A DNA stretch of 64,000 bases from Dama dama (Eukaryota; Chordata; Mammalia; Artiodactyla; Cervidae). Shown here piece after piece: positions 44,713-55,805 of the stretch. Below the pieces are notes generated by a model that had not been told where the DNA came from, did not search any database, and worked only from the letters and a program-made list of their open reading frames with translations. The stretch is taken from contig NC_083703.1 in NCBI RefSeq assembly GCF_033118175.1, positions 83,233,001 to 83,297,000 of the forward strand, written 5' to 3'. The translations under genes and the position numbers were made by a program. The stretch's first letter is position 1; the number at the start of each line of letters is the position of its first letter.

Positions 44713-46640
44713 CACTCCACTAGATCCTTCCAAGTGTGTAGCCCAGACCGTTCTGCCTGAGGGAGTTGAGATCACACAGGAAAAACGTGTAACAGGTCAC
44801 AGGTTGCTCAGGACTGTGGAACTGACAGCCCATCCCTGAGCAGCGATGAGACCCTTGCCCCCTCGTGGTCCCCAGGAGAAGGAAGCTGATCGGCCTGCCG
44901 GCCGGTCCGAGCCACTGCGGAGAGGTACCTGTCTACCCTGACCACTGGAGTGGCCCAGGGGGCCCACCCTCTCGGGCCCCACTGTGCCCCTGCCCCACAC
45001 CCATGTGGAGAGCCCTTCCAGGCCGTCGTGAGGGGAATCTGTGGTGGGAACTCAGCAGGAAGGGCGTGAGGGCAGCCAGGACCTTCCTTCACCGAGGACG
45101 TGAGATCGCCAGGTACACTGAGGTCACAGAGGTGGCGGGGAGGCCGTTTCAGATGGTGGTCTGTGCTGAGAAGGACACAGGACTCGGGGAGGCAGGGGCT
45201 GACGGGCGGCGAGTCCAGAGAGGCGCCTTCTTGTAGGAGGGGGATGCTCAGACAGAACTGCATCTGGGCCCGGAGCTCCAGCAGGGCTGGCCGGTGGGTG
45301 AGGAGGGCAAGGCCGGGGCTCGGCAACAGGACCGGTGCATCTGGCCTCTGGTAGAGTTTCTGCTCCCCAAGGACTGGGGTTATTGTCTGTCTCCTCATGG
45401 CTGTCCCGTGCCTGGAACACGACCTGGCCAGAGGCAGGTGCTAAGCAAATATCTGTGAATGAGTGGCCGGTCCGAGTGTGGAGATGCGGAGGACAGGCGG
45501 CCTCAGGCTGCAGAGTGGAGGTTAAGTAGATTAGGAGGCCGAGATGGGAGAGAGGCGTACAGGGTTTCTGAGTCCGGACTCCCAGCCCCCTTGGGCTCGG
45601 CTCCACCCAAGCCCGTCTGTTCCCCAGACACTCTGTTTTCTATGGTACATTCCCTCTGGCCTTCACGCACCTGCATGTCCTGCCCTGCATGACATAAAAG
45701 CAGGTCCAAGGCTGTTCCTACCACCTCCTACCACCTTTATGCTTAAGCTGGGGGATTAAGGGCGCCCCCTGAGATGGTGCCCCTTCCCTGCCCATGGATG
45801 GGTGCACCTTGTCTGTGCCGTGGACCCTGCTCTCTGCAGTTGTCTGCCTGTTCGGGTCTCTGCCTGACCCAGGGCCGGGAGTGTTCGTGGGTCGGTGTGT
45901 CCCCGCTGAGTCTAGCAATCCGCCAGGCTGAGTCCTGCTGGCCTGCATCGTGACACTGCCATTTACTGGTGACACGGGGCCCACACTGGAGCACCGCTGA
46001 CCACGTGTCCACTGGTCTCAGCTGGACCTCGCTGTTGGGCCGGGAGCCAGATGGTCAGTGCTGCTGGTGCCTGTGGGCATGGCTGCCGTCACAAGCCTTC
46101 TCCTTGGGGCTCAGCAGCTGAGGCATCAGGGCCTGTGCAGAACGCTCTGCAGACCGGCACATGGGGCCAGCGCTGGGCCTCAGCTTGAGAGCGGAGGCAC
46201 CGACGTGGGGCCTGCCCTTCGTTAGAACACTTTCCGGCCTCCTGGGCTCTGTTTTGTCCAATCTTCGAGGAACGGGCGGAGCTGCTGCGCTCATCCTGGC
46301 CCACCCGCTCCAGAGCTGCCCTCACAGACCTCCCCTGCATTGGGATCTGACCAGTACATTCCTGGTCCCAGCACCAAGCCAGGGCGTCCCGGGGCCCCTC
46401 AGTTAAGGGGTCAGGGGAAGCAGAGCCGCTTTGTTTTGAGCTGGAGGGGGAGTCGTGTGGGTAGAATTCTCATTTCCTCCAGCGACACTTGTGGCTTACG
46501 GCGCCCAGGGCTCCTAGCCAGCCTGTGGGCCACCATGGGACCCCCGTCTCCTGTCGGCCCCTCTTCTGACTGCTTGGTCCATGTTCTGACTGCTCGGGAC
46601 TTGGTGCTCCTGGGTTGAGTGTCTGTTGTAATTGGCTAGT
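44713..46640. other. GC-rich single-copy block, no gene recognised
   Basis: Many overlapping open frames of 60-196 codons occur on both strands, as expected from GC-rich composition with few stop codons. None shows a domain, conserved motif or convincing splice structure. I treat the block as intergenic. Confidence 0.45.
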
Positions 46641-46644
46641 GTCT

Positions 46645-46968
46645 GTTTTTTTTTTTTTTTTTTTTGATCAGTATTTTTTTTTTTTTTTTTTTTTTGTAGT
46701 ATAGCTGGTTTACAATGTGTTAATTTCTGCTGCATAGCTCAGGGATACACTTATACACACATATACATTCTTTTTATAAATATTCTTTTATAGTTCATCA
46801 TTGGATACTGAATATGGTTCTCTGCTATGCAGCAGGGCCTTGTTTATCCATTCTACTTACAAAAGTTACATCTGCTGACCCCAGCCTCCCACTCCATCCC
46901 TCCACCGCCCCCTCCTCCTCGGAGAGCGCCAGTCTGTTCCCTCTGACCCTGAGTCCATTTCTGTTTCA
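46645..46968 (-). mobile_element. L1 3' end (antisense) with two T-runs
   Basis: Two long T-runs (about 46646-46665 and 46674-46695) are followed by antisense L1 3' UTR sequence (tagtatagctggtttacaat). Confidence 0.75.
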
Positions 46969-46969
46969 T

Positions 46970-47068
46970 GTGTGTGTGCTCAGGCGCTCAGTTGTGTCTG
47001 ACTCTTTGCGACCCCATGGACTGTAGCCCACCAGGCTCTTCTGTCCATGGGATTCTCCAGTCAAGAAT
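46970..47068 (-). mobile_element. Partial Bov-tA SINE
   Basis: Reverse-strand fragment (gctcagttgtgtctgactct ... tctccagtcaagaattc), cut off at the start of the minisatellite. Confidence 0.8.
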
Positions 47069-47079
47069 TCACCACTGGG

Positions 47080-47585
47080 TGAGGGCAGGCTCGCGATCAC
47101 TCTGACCTGTCTCAGACCTCTCAGAGTCTGTCCTCTATGTGAATGCAGGTTTGTGGTCACTCTGGTCTGTCACAGACCTCTCAGAGGCTATCTGCAGGGT
47201 GAGTGCAGGCTTGTGGTCACTCTGACCTGTCACAGACCTCTCAGAGGCCATCATCTGGGTGAATACATGCTTGTGGTCACTCTGGTCTGTCACAGACCTC
47301 TCAGAGCCCATCAGCTGGGTGAATGCATGCTTCTGGAAACTCTGGCCTGTCACAGACCTCTCAGAGGCCATCATCTGGGTGAATACATGCTTGTGGTAAC
47401 TCTGGTCTGTCACAGACCTATCAGAGACTGTCCGGTGGGTGAATACATGCTTGTGGTCACTCTGGTTTGTCACAGACCTCTCAGAGGCTGTCTGCTGTGA
47501 GTACAGGCTCATGGTTGCTTTAGTCTGTCACTGACCTCTCAGAAGCCATCTGCAGGGTGAATGTGGGCTCCTGGTCACTCTGGTG
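47080..47585. repeat. 60-bp minisatellite, about 8 copies
   Basis: The unit 'cacagacctctcagag...' recurs at exactly 60-bp steps (for example 47171, 47231, 47291, 47351, 47411, 47471) with 5-15% variation between units. Because 60 is divisible by three, frames stay open on both strands (115 codons plus, 125 minus), each a 20-residue repeat. I read these as by-products, not genes. Confidence 0.95.
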
Positions 47586-47589
47586 CACA

Positions 47590-48295
47590 GTTTCCACAGG
47601 GCTGTCGAGAGGCACCATGTGGCTGCCCCAGCTGGGGGCCACTTATTGCACTCTTGCTGCCCCCAAGCTATGTCTGGAGAAGGCTAATCCCCATGAGAAG
47701 CTACTTTCAGACTTCAGCTCACATGCCAGGAACTAGTCTTTCAGCCTAAGCAGGTCACTTGGGGTTTCCTGTGTTAGTGTTCACAGCTCACATTTCCTAT
47801 AGGGTGGGCCGGATCTGGGGACACATGTCCTCTGCTGCTAAAAGTGACATTAGACTGTGTTCCCATGGATGGACCACAAGGCATGATGGGAGAATGTCTG
47901 CCCTACCTGCTTGGAGGCACTGTGCCCCCAGCCCCTGCCTTCTCCCCACTCAGGTATGGAATGTGGGAGAGCAGGAGGGGGAACCTGGGTCCCCAGTGAG
48001 ACCCTCTCAGCAGAGCTGGGCCTGGGTCAGGCTTGGAGGGTGTGACTGAGAGTTTGCTGGACAGGACGGCACATTAAGAGGGCCTCCTGCAGTGCAGGTT
48101 TCAGGGCTAAATAGCAGCTAAGTGCAGGCCATGGTGGCTGAGCTCACGGCTGTGGATCCTGCAGGCTGAACGCTGAGCCCTGAACGTTGGAAGGTTGTCT
48201 GGAGTCACAGGACATGCTTGCTCTCTCTGCTGAGATGATCTCAATGGGGACACAGGTTCCCCTCCTACTCTCTAGAAGGTATCAAACTGAAGCCA
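47590..48295. other. No feature recognised
   Basis: Single-copy-looking sequence between the minisatellite and the LTR region. No defendable exon. Confidence 0.4.
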
Positions 48296-48299
48296 CTCC

Positions 48300-48767
48300 T
48301 CATGGTGAGCTCTGAGGAAACTCAGGAAAGAAAAGAATACCTGCTTTCCAGCAGCCATCAGACTGCAGCCACTCCCCACTGTGATCCCCGAGGAAACTCA
48401 GGAAGGAGAAGTCAGGATGCTGCTCCCAGGTGGTAAGGTATGTATCAAAGGGGATGATTTCAGTGAGATGGCTGGTGCATCTTCCCACACACAGAAAAGT
48501 GCTAAGTTCCTTAACTTTAGATGCTGCCCCCTGGTTTTGAAATCCTAAAAGATTTGTACTGAATAAAACAACTCTCAACACCTGTATTATAATATTATTA
48601 TGTCTATCCATATGAAGTAGAGACTTTCCAAAGAACAACAAGAGACAAGTCTCAACATTCAGCACACTGGCACCAGTGGTGGGCACTCCCCAAAAGATGC
48701 AACTAGTGGGGCAATTAGAACAATCATCACCCCTTTTCCCATAAGATTGTGGAATGGACGCTGACAC
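48300..48767 (-). other. 155-codon open frame of unknown nature
   Basis: A minus-strand ATG-to-stop frame (MSASIPQSYGKRGDDCSNCP...) immediately upstream of an LTR. No domain is recognised. The region includes two adjacent near-copies of a roughly 75-bp unit (containing gaggaaactcaggaa at about 48313 and 48390), which points to retroelement-like DNA. Possibly part of an LTR or internal region of an endogenous retrovirus. A functional gene is unlikely, but I cannot exclude it. Confidence 0.25.
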
Positions 48768-48775
48768 TGGGAATT

Positions 48776-49221
48776 GTTACAGGGAAGAACAAAAACTGAC
48801 TCCATGTTGAATGTTTTACTCTAACCTTTGCTTCCTGTAGGCCTGTTTGCTACAGGGATACTGTCCATACATAATGGCCTGCCCCAGGAAACCCCGCCCC
48901 TCTGCCTCTGTCCAGGACCTGTCCACCTGTGGGTGGCTACAGGAGGGAGAAAGTAACACATCTCCTCCCGAGACTGGCCATTCCAGGAGATATTTGCCAG
49001 ATTAATGGCCTTTTTACTGTATTTCCTTACCTCCCAGCTCTGTGTTCTATAAAACACACTGGCATCCAGACCCTGACAAGATGGTTTCTTGGAGATATTA
49101 GTCTGCTATCTTCTCAATCTGCTGGCTTTCCAAGTAAAGTCATATTCTTTGCCTCAGCATCTCGGCTCTGATTAATCGGCCTGTTGTGAGGTGTGCAGAA
49201 CAAGCTTGGACTTGGTAACAG
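48776..49221 (+). mobile_element. Endogenous retrovirus LTR (family C), plus strand
   Basis: About 445 bp bounded by TGTTACAGG...GGTAACA (short terminal inverted repeats). It has a TATA-like element (tataaaac near 49049) and a downstream R/U5-like region (aagtaaagtcatattctttg). This layout fits a retroviral LTR. No internal genes are seen on either side. Confidence 0.65.
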
Positions 49222-50970
49222 TCCCACATGCCTTGCAGTCAAAAAATCAAAACATAAAATGGAAGCAATATTGTTACAGATTCAATAAAGACTCTGAAAA
49301 TGGACCATATAAAAAGATCTGAAACCAAAAACCAAAAGGAACTTAGTGGTTGTCTGAAATATTTAGAAAGGAGTTAGTGCCCCTCTTGCCTGTACCCCCT
49401 GAAGCCACACTGGACAGTTAGGCCCTGTCCATTCAGGACACACTCTCCAGACCCCGGTGGAGGTGCTCTGCCCTCAGTGCCCACCTGGGTCTCATGTGTA
49501 GAAGAGACACAGCCTGGGGGGTCTCCGCTCTGGTCCAGGGGAGCATCACACCAGCCACCCTGTCTCCCTGCCCATAATAAATGAGGAGGGTTCAGCACCT
49601 GGGCAAGTGATGCTGTCGGCACCTGGACTGCCTCGTCCTTGTGAGATTTGGTGTTTAGACAACACAGAAGGAGGACCAGCCCTAAGAAGGATCCAGGGAG
49701 CAGTGAACCCCTCTTCACAGGGTCCCTGTGAGACCCAAGACTCACTCTGCCCACCCTGTTCTGACTTTTGGGAACTGGCCTTTGTCATTCTCTGGGCAGG
49801 AGGTGGGAAGGACAACCCGGTCTCTCTTCCACCTCCTAAGACCCAGGTGGGCCCTGGGGGCAGCATCACCTCCACCTGGGGTCCAGAGAGCGTGTCCTGA
49901 ATGCACAGGGCCTAACCGTTCAGTGAGGCCATCCCTCATCCACAGTGCACTGACCTGCTGCAGGGTCTCGGGTTCCCTGGCATCCAGCTCCCCCATCGCC
50001 AACCCCAGCTTGGTGTCTTGGGAGCCCCTCACTGGCGGGCACCCAGCAGGTGAAAGCTGCATGCCCAGCTAGAAGGAGGAGAAGCCGGTGGAGCAGGTGT
50101 CCAGCATGGAGTGTCCAAGGCCCCTCTGCTCCCCCAGGAACACCCAGCCCCGCCTGCCGTGGCCTTGCTCCTCTTTAGTATGTGTCTTTGTGGCTGATGT
50201 TGCCAAACACCTTCCCCTGGAAGAGAAGGCTCCATGACCGTGGAAGGGGTGGAGGTGAGGAGGTGCTGTAGCCCTAAACCCAGAGAGCTTCAGAACTAAC
50301 TCCCCTGAGCCCTGAACGTACTGCCTGTTACATCTGTACCAACCGAGGCCAAGATCCAGGCAGATTCTCTGTGGAAACACTTTTCTGTCCAACAAGAGAG
50401 GACTTGTTAACCCACAGCTGAACCCCGAGACGTGGGACGTGCTGTAACTGTGGAGACTGCAGGGAAGGTGTTTGAGAGGCTTCTTCCCGGGCGGCTCCCC
50501 GAGGCTCCTGGAGTTACTGGACCCAGAGGTGGAGCACTCGCGCTTCTCTCCTCACTGTAGGCCAGATGGTGCCCCCAACCACACAGCCCTAATCCACCAC
50601 CTCCCTGAGTTCAACAGAACCCCCCCCCCCCCCCCCCCCGCCCCGGTCATGAGGCCAAAGTGCAGTCTTCTTGGTGAGCAGAGCAGAGGCCGGTGGGAAG
50701 AGGGGTGGAGGCTGAAATCTTCTTTGTAGAAGAAAAACACGGACGTGTGTTCCCATGTGTGGTGGCCGGATGCTGCAGTAATTGATGCTCCCCACCCATT
50801 TATGGGTGGATTTTAGTTTCTGTATTTTCTAAATTTCTTTTTTTTTTTAAACAGCTGCATATTATGAGAAAATTTTTGCAATCAACATGAGCACTTGCAA
50901 AATAAGATCTTTTGTTTTTTCTTTTCCTAAAATGTTGCAGTTTTCTATGGTGACCGATGAACAGCCGCCT
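49222..50970. other. Single-copy GC-rich stretch with a C-homopolymer
   Basis: No gene is recognised. Overlapping frames without domains occur on both strands. A homopolymer of about 19 C lies at about 50621-50639 and is a likely sequencing and assembly weak point. Confidence 0.4.
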
Positions 50971-50971
50971 A

Positions 50972-51145
50972 CTTTTAAGTATTCATTTAATTGGCTGTGC
51001 TGTGTCTTAGCTGTGGCATGCAGGGCCTTCAGTTGCAGCATGTGGGATCTAGTGCCCTGACCAGGGATTGAACGTGGCCCCCTCTGTTGGGAGCTGAGTC
51101 CTAGGCTCTGGTCAGCAGAGAATGATGCGATCTCCTACTTAAAGC
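50972..51145 (-). mobile_element. CHR-type SINE
   Basis: Reverse-strand tRNA-Glu SINE body (ggctgtgctgtgtcttagct ... ccctgaccagggattgaacg). Confidence 0.75.
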
Positions 51146-51422
51146 AAGGTTATTTATTTATTTTCGGCTTGCTGGGTCTTCGCTGCTGTGTGGGCTTTTC
51201 TCTGGCTGTCGGGCGTGGGGGCTGCTCTCTCGTTTCTGCGCTGAACTTCTCCCTGTGGTGGCTGCTCTGTTTGGGAAGCAGGGGCTCTAGGCTCTTGGAC
51301 TGCAGTAGTTGTGAACGGACTTAGTTACTTCACGGCACGTGGGGTCTTCCCAGATCAGGGATTGAACCCGTGTCTCCTGCATTGGCAGGTGGATTCTTAA
51401 CCACAGCACCACCAAGGGAGTC
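51146..51422 (-). mobile_element. CHR-type SINE
   Basis: Second reverse-strand CHR element, with the T-rich tail at the left (ttatttatttt) and the tRNA-like head at the right (gcaggtggattcttaaccac). Confidence 0.85.
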
Positions 51423-53290
51423 ATTCCCCTCCCCGCTTCCTGCCAACATCCTATTTAAAAAAAGACTATAAATAATCTGTTTAGTAAGTTTTCAGGAGTC
51501 TGAGCTCTGAGGTCAGCGTCTGGGTGTCATTCTCCCAAAGGCATCTTGGCTTCAGATACTGGCTGGGCTCATGAGTCCAGTAAGCAGGGCAGGTCTGGTG
51601 GCTGAAGACAGGCTTGGCCTCTGGAGCTCTGCCCTCACCGACTCACCCAGGGTCCCCGAGCCCAGGCAGCCAAGCAGAGCCGCGCGCAGGCGGGGCTGGT
51701 ACAGCCACGGGGCCGCCGTGGTCAGGGTGGAGTGTGCGGCGGAGGCAGCTGGCTGTCCGTCCCGTGACTGCTGGTGTCCTGTGTGACCGTGCAGGGCAGT
51801 GCCGGTGTCAGGTGGGACCTGGCCGCTGTCCTGGGGACAGGATGGGACCTCAGAGAGCTCGCATCCCCACTCCCCATCTCCCAGCTCTGGTTCAGATCGT
51901 GGATTGTGGCTGCTGGCAGCTCCCTGGGCTGGGAGGCTGTGTAAAGCATCAACCCCCTTGCTCAAGGTCAGCTGAGACCCCCAGCTCTGGGGTCACACAC
52001 CATCTGTGCCACCATCCAGGTCATCCCACATCTGTGAGGGAGGGCCTGTGTGGGGCTTGGGTGATGGGGGATTTGGGGGTGTTTTGGGCTGGCCCCAGGA
52101 GTCAGCTTTTTGAGGGGAGGGGAGCGGAGGGGATGGGAGGGAGAAGGTTTGACCTGCTCAGCCTTCCAGGGGATTCCAGGCGCAGCTCTGGTGGGAGGTG
52201 CAGGTGAGAAGCCCCTGCAGGTTTCTGGATCCCCACTGTTCTTCAGTTGAAGCCCCTCTGCCTACACCACCCCTAACTCTCCCTCCCGTTGCCCCGGCCT
52301 GAAGCCACAGAAGACGGGGAGTTTACGTGGCTTCCCTTCCTGTAGGGAAACCAAGCCACAGACAAACACGTTCCTTTAAGAAAGCATAGAAACCGGAAAA
52401 TAATAGTGGGTGGTTATTACTGACACGGTTCATGTAGAGACGCTTCACAAGCCTGGCACACGGAGGGAACTGAGGGCCGTTGCCCCAAGTCCTGGACTTC
52501 GCATCCTCCCCCCCCCCTCCCCGTGGCCCACTCTCCCCTTGGTGTCTTCTGGTGACCGGGCGGACTTCAGCCTCCTGAACCCCTTCTGGAAGGATCAGGC
52601 CAGGGCAGAGGTCATTCACAGAGGGGAGGGTGTGGTCGACCTTAAGAACCCCATTACCTCCACTCTGTGTCAGAGCTCGGTTCCCGTTCTAAGTAAGCGT
52701 GGCTTCCTGGTGCTGTCCCCACCCTCACTCACCCAGGGTGAATGGGCTTTGTGTCCACTTTGTCCCCTTGTGCAGCCTGGTCACCCCAGGACCTGTGCTG
52801 TGTGTGCATCTGCCCTGCTCATAGCTCACCCCGGGGCCCATCAGACTTCGCTCATGAAAGGGAAGTGTAAGGATGAAGTATTCCATGGTTAAGAATTTCA
52901 GGGTCGTGACAGCGTTGCCCAGAGCGCACGGGCACAGGTACGAGGCCCATGCAGAGAGAAGCCGCGGTGTGGTCTTCAAGGACCCTCCGTGTGGGGGTAG
53001 GATGGGGGACGGTCAGGGATTTCATGCAAACGCGGCTCCAGGCTCTGTTCTCGGCAGGGGGATGAATGTGGGGACTGCCTGTCTGTGGACGGGCTCTGGG
53101 GCTGCCCAGCTCAGCAGGAACAGCAGCGGTTGGAAGGGAGGTCGCCCTCCCTTAGCACCCCTGACCTCACACCCCCTCATCAGGGCGTCCTAGTGCCTGA
53201 ATGGCCCCTTCCTCGTCTAGCTGTGAAGACCTGGAAGTTGTGGGGGCTGGGGGACATGCAGAAAACAAATTCTGCAATGCAATTATCCTT
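51423..53290. other. GC-rich single-copy stretch, no gene recognised
   Basis: Long overlapping frames (up to 197 codons, 51614-52207 plus) lack domains and conserved motifs. GC-rich composition explains them. An A-run at about 53313-53335 may be the tail of an old retroposed element on the plus strand. Confidence 0.4.
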
Positions 53291-53439
53291 GTATTAAAAA
53301 AATAAAAAATATTAAAAAAAAAAAAAAAAAAAAACACAAAAGACAGCAAAGGTGGGGTTTGCGTTCTCAGCTAGCCTCTGCCAGATTCCGCCTGTGCTTA
53401 CGCATCAGACCAAAATGCTGGTGCTCCCACCTTGTATCA

Positions 53440-53555
53440 CAGTGAGATTAGAGACACAGAGAGGTTCAGCATCTTGCCCCAGCTCACGCAGCTGCTGGGG
53501 GCAGGGCTGAGAACTGGACCCCTGTGGTCGCATCTGGAGTCCAGATGCTGTGATG
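53440..53555 (+). mobile_element. MIR SINE
   Basis: Ancient MIR core sequence is recognisable (gacacagagaggttcagcat ... gctcacgcagctgctggggg). Confidence 0.7.
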
Positions 53556-53940
53556 ACCCCGAAGGAGCGGCAGAGACCAGACGGACCATGCTGAGTCAGG
53601 CGAGCGCGCTCACACACACACGTGCACGTGGCCTTCACCTTTGCAGCTACAGAAGTCAGAGGGACCCAGAGGGTTACCAGGAGAGGCCAAAGGAGAGTCG
53701 AGGTCTATAAGGAGGAGAGGCCACACTTCCCAGGAGGCCAGGGAATTCCCTTCTCTGGTGAGTCTGACTCCACTGTGCATTCCTCTCCCTGGACCCAGGA
53801 TTGACTGTCCAGTGACCTAACTGACTTGGCTCCAGAATTATGCCTTCCCCGGGGTTCAGCTACAACTGGACCCCACTACTGTCAGTGATAAGGGGGGAAT
53901 GAGTACATAGTCTGGGCTTCAGATTTGTTTGGAGACAAAA

Positions 53941-53946
53941 TTTATT
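53941..53946 (-). promoter_or_regulatory. Putative polyadenylation signal of the right PRDM9 copy
   Basis: AATAAA on the minus strand about 435 bp downstream of the stop codon. It is the first canonical hexamer that I noticed downstream outside the CHR SINE at 54.1 kb. There is no transcript support. Confidence 0.35.
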
Positions 53947-54104
53947 AGAAAAGGAGACCTAAAATACCACGAAGGCAATTGGCATGAACATCTCCAGAAC
54001 ACTTAAGAAACCCTCTGCTGTTTATCTACCTCCTCTGCTGTCACGAAAGTGGAAGGTCTATTTAAAAAGTAATTCTGTGCTTATCACACTCTTTCTTTAC
54101 AATG

Positions 54105-54237
54105 TTTATCATATATTTATTTATTCGGCTGTGCTGTGTCTTAGTTGCAGCCTGTGAGAGCTAGTTCCCCAATCAGGTATTGAACGTGGGTCTCTGCATT
54201 GGAGTCTTGGCCACTGGGCCACCTGGGAAGTCTCTCT
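54105..54237 (-). mobile_element. CHR-type SINE in the 3' region of the right PRDM9 copy
   Basis: Reverse-strand tRNA-Glu SINE (ttcggctgtgctgtgtctta ... gccacctgggaagtctct), in sense with the gene. Confidence 0.8.
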
Positions 54238-54381
54238 TCATACTCCTGGGGACAGTAACGGGTCACAAGCCTCCTCTGAGGCCCCCTTAGAGCTGAGGCA
54301 TGGGGTGGCTGCAGTAATCCTCCTGTGGCTAAGGTGTGGTTTGTTGGTCATGACTCACTCACACTCCCTGCAAACATAGGG

Positions 54382-55805
54382 CTACTCCCCTGTGTGTGTC
54401 CTCTGGTGTCTGATGAGGACGGACTTCTGACTGAAGCTTCGCCCACAGTCCCCACAAACATAGGGCTTCTCCCCTGTGTGTGTCCTCTTGTGGGAGATGA
54501 GATGGGACTTCTGACTGAAGCTTCGCCCACACTCCCTGCAAACATGGGGCTTCTCCCCTGTGTGTGTCCTCTGGTGGGTGATGAGGAGGTACTTCCGACT
54601 GAAGCTTCGCCCACACTCCCTGCAAACATAGGGCTTCTCCCCTGTGTGTGTCCTCTGATGTGTGATGAGGTTGAAGTTCTTACTGAAGCTTTGCCCACAC
54701 TCCCCACAAACATAGGGCTTCTCCCCTGTGTGTGTCCTCTCGTGTGTGATGAGGGCTGACTTCTGACGGAAGCTTCGCCCACACTCCCCGCAAACATAGG
54801 GCTTCTCCCCTGTGTGTGTCCTCTGGTGGATGATGAAATCTGACTTCTGAATGAAGCTTCGCCCACACTCCCCACAAACATAGGGCTTCTCCCCTGTGTG
54901 TGTCCTCTGGTGGATGATGAGATGGGCCTTCTGACTGAATCTTCGCCCACAGTCCCTGCAAACATGGGGCTTCTCCCCTGTGTGTGTCCTCTCGTGTGAG
55001 ATGAGATTTGACTTATCATTGAAGCTTCGCCCACAGTCCCTGCAAACATAGGGCTTCTCCCCTGTGTGTGTCCTCTGGTGTATGATGAGGACGGACTTCT
55101 GACTGAAGCTTCGCCTACACTCCCTGCAAACATAGGGCTTCTCCCCTGTGTGTGTCCTCTGGTGTCTGACGAGGACGGACTTCTGACTGAATCTTCGCCC
55201 ACACTCCCCGCAAACATAGGGCTTCTCCCCTGTGTGTGTCCTGTGGTGTGTGATGAGGTTGAAGTTCTTACTGAAGCTTCGTCCACACTCGCCACAAACA
55301 TAGGGCTTCTCCCCTGTGTGTGTCCTCTCGTGTGTGGTGAGACTTGACCTGTCCTTGGAGCCTTGCCCACACTCTCCGTACGTGAACCTCATAATCCCTG
55401 AGACCCCTGCCCCCGTGAGAAATGTGCCTGTGTCCTCTGGATTCAGTTTCTGGCTTGTGCTGGGCTCGTCTTTCATTCTCTCATGCACCCCAGAACCCCC
55501 CATTTGTCCTCTGCATGAGTAGGAAGAGGCCCTTGAAATCCTCTTCAGCCTTACGCTTTTAAGCAAAGGTTGGGGCCTGTCCTTGGCCTCCCGGCCCTCA
55601 GGTTTTTCGCTTGGGCTGTGTGGATCTGAATATCGCTGATTTTGATTGCCTGGGCAGGGATCCTCTGGTTGAAGGAGGTCTCTTTCAGATGGTCTCAGGA
55701 GGGTCTGAGAGGGGTGACTGCGTTGGATGTGTTGGCTGAGGAATTTCTGACTGGAGAAGGCCAGAGAGCAGGAGGCACATGGGTGGATCTTGGGCTTCGG
55801 TTCTG
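54382..55805 (-). CDS. PRDM9: Right-copy last exon: zinc-finger exon
   Basis: The exon starts after a tandem acceptor (ttcagcag): AG at 55807-55806 or, 3 bp later, at 55804-55803. About 473 codons follow. It encodes the single PRDM9 finger near residue 10-35, a variable linker of about 130 residues, a degenerate finger lacking its first cysteine (YGECGQGSKDRSSLTTHERTH), and eleven 28-residue C2H2 fingers. The stop is TAG at 54384-54382, in place of the lysine codon of the next linker. Confidence 0.95.

Noticed and set aside
44808..45606. 196- and 160-codon open frames in GC-rich DNA
   Set aside because: Overlapping frames on both strands, no domain, no conserved motif and no splice structure. 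High GC alone explains them.
47080..47585. CRISPR-like array
   Set aside because: Units are contiguous and wholly repetitive with no unique spacers, and the host is a mammal. It is a minisatellite.
51614..52207. 197-codon plus-strand frame
   Set aside because: Low-complexity composition, overlapped by a comparable minus-strand frame, and no recognisable domain.
54348..55370. 340-codon minus-strand frame through the zinc-finger array (and 144- and 93-codon plus-strand frames)
   Set aside because: Alternative frames of the 84-bp repeat stay open because 84 is divisible by three. The C2H2 frame is the one with the domain.
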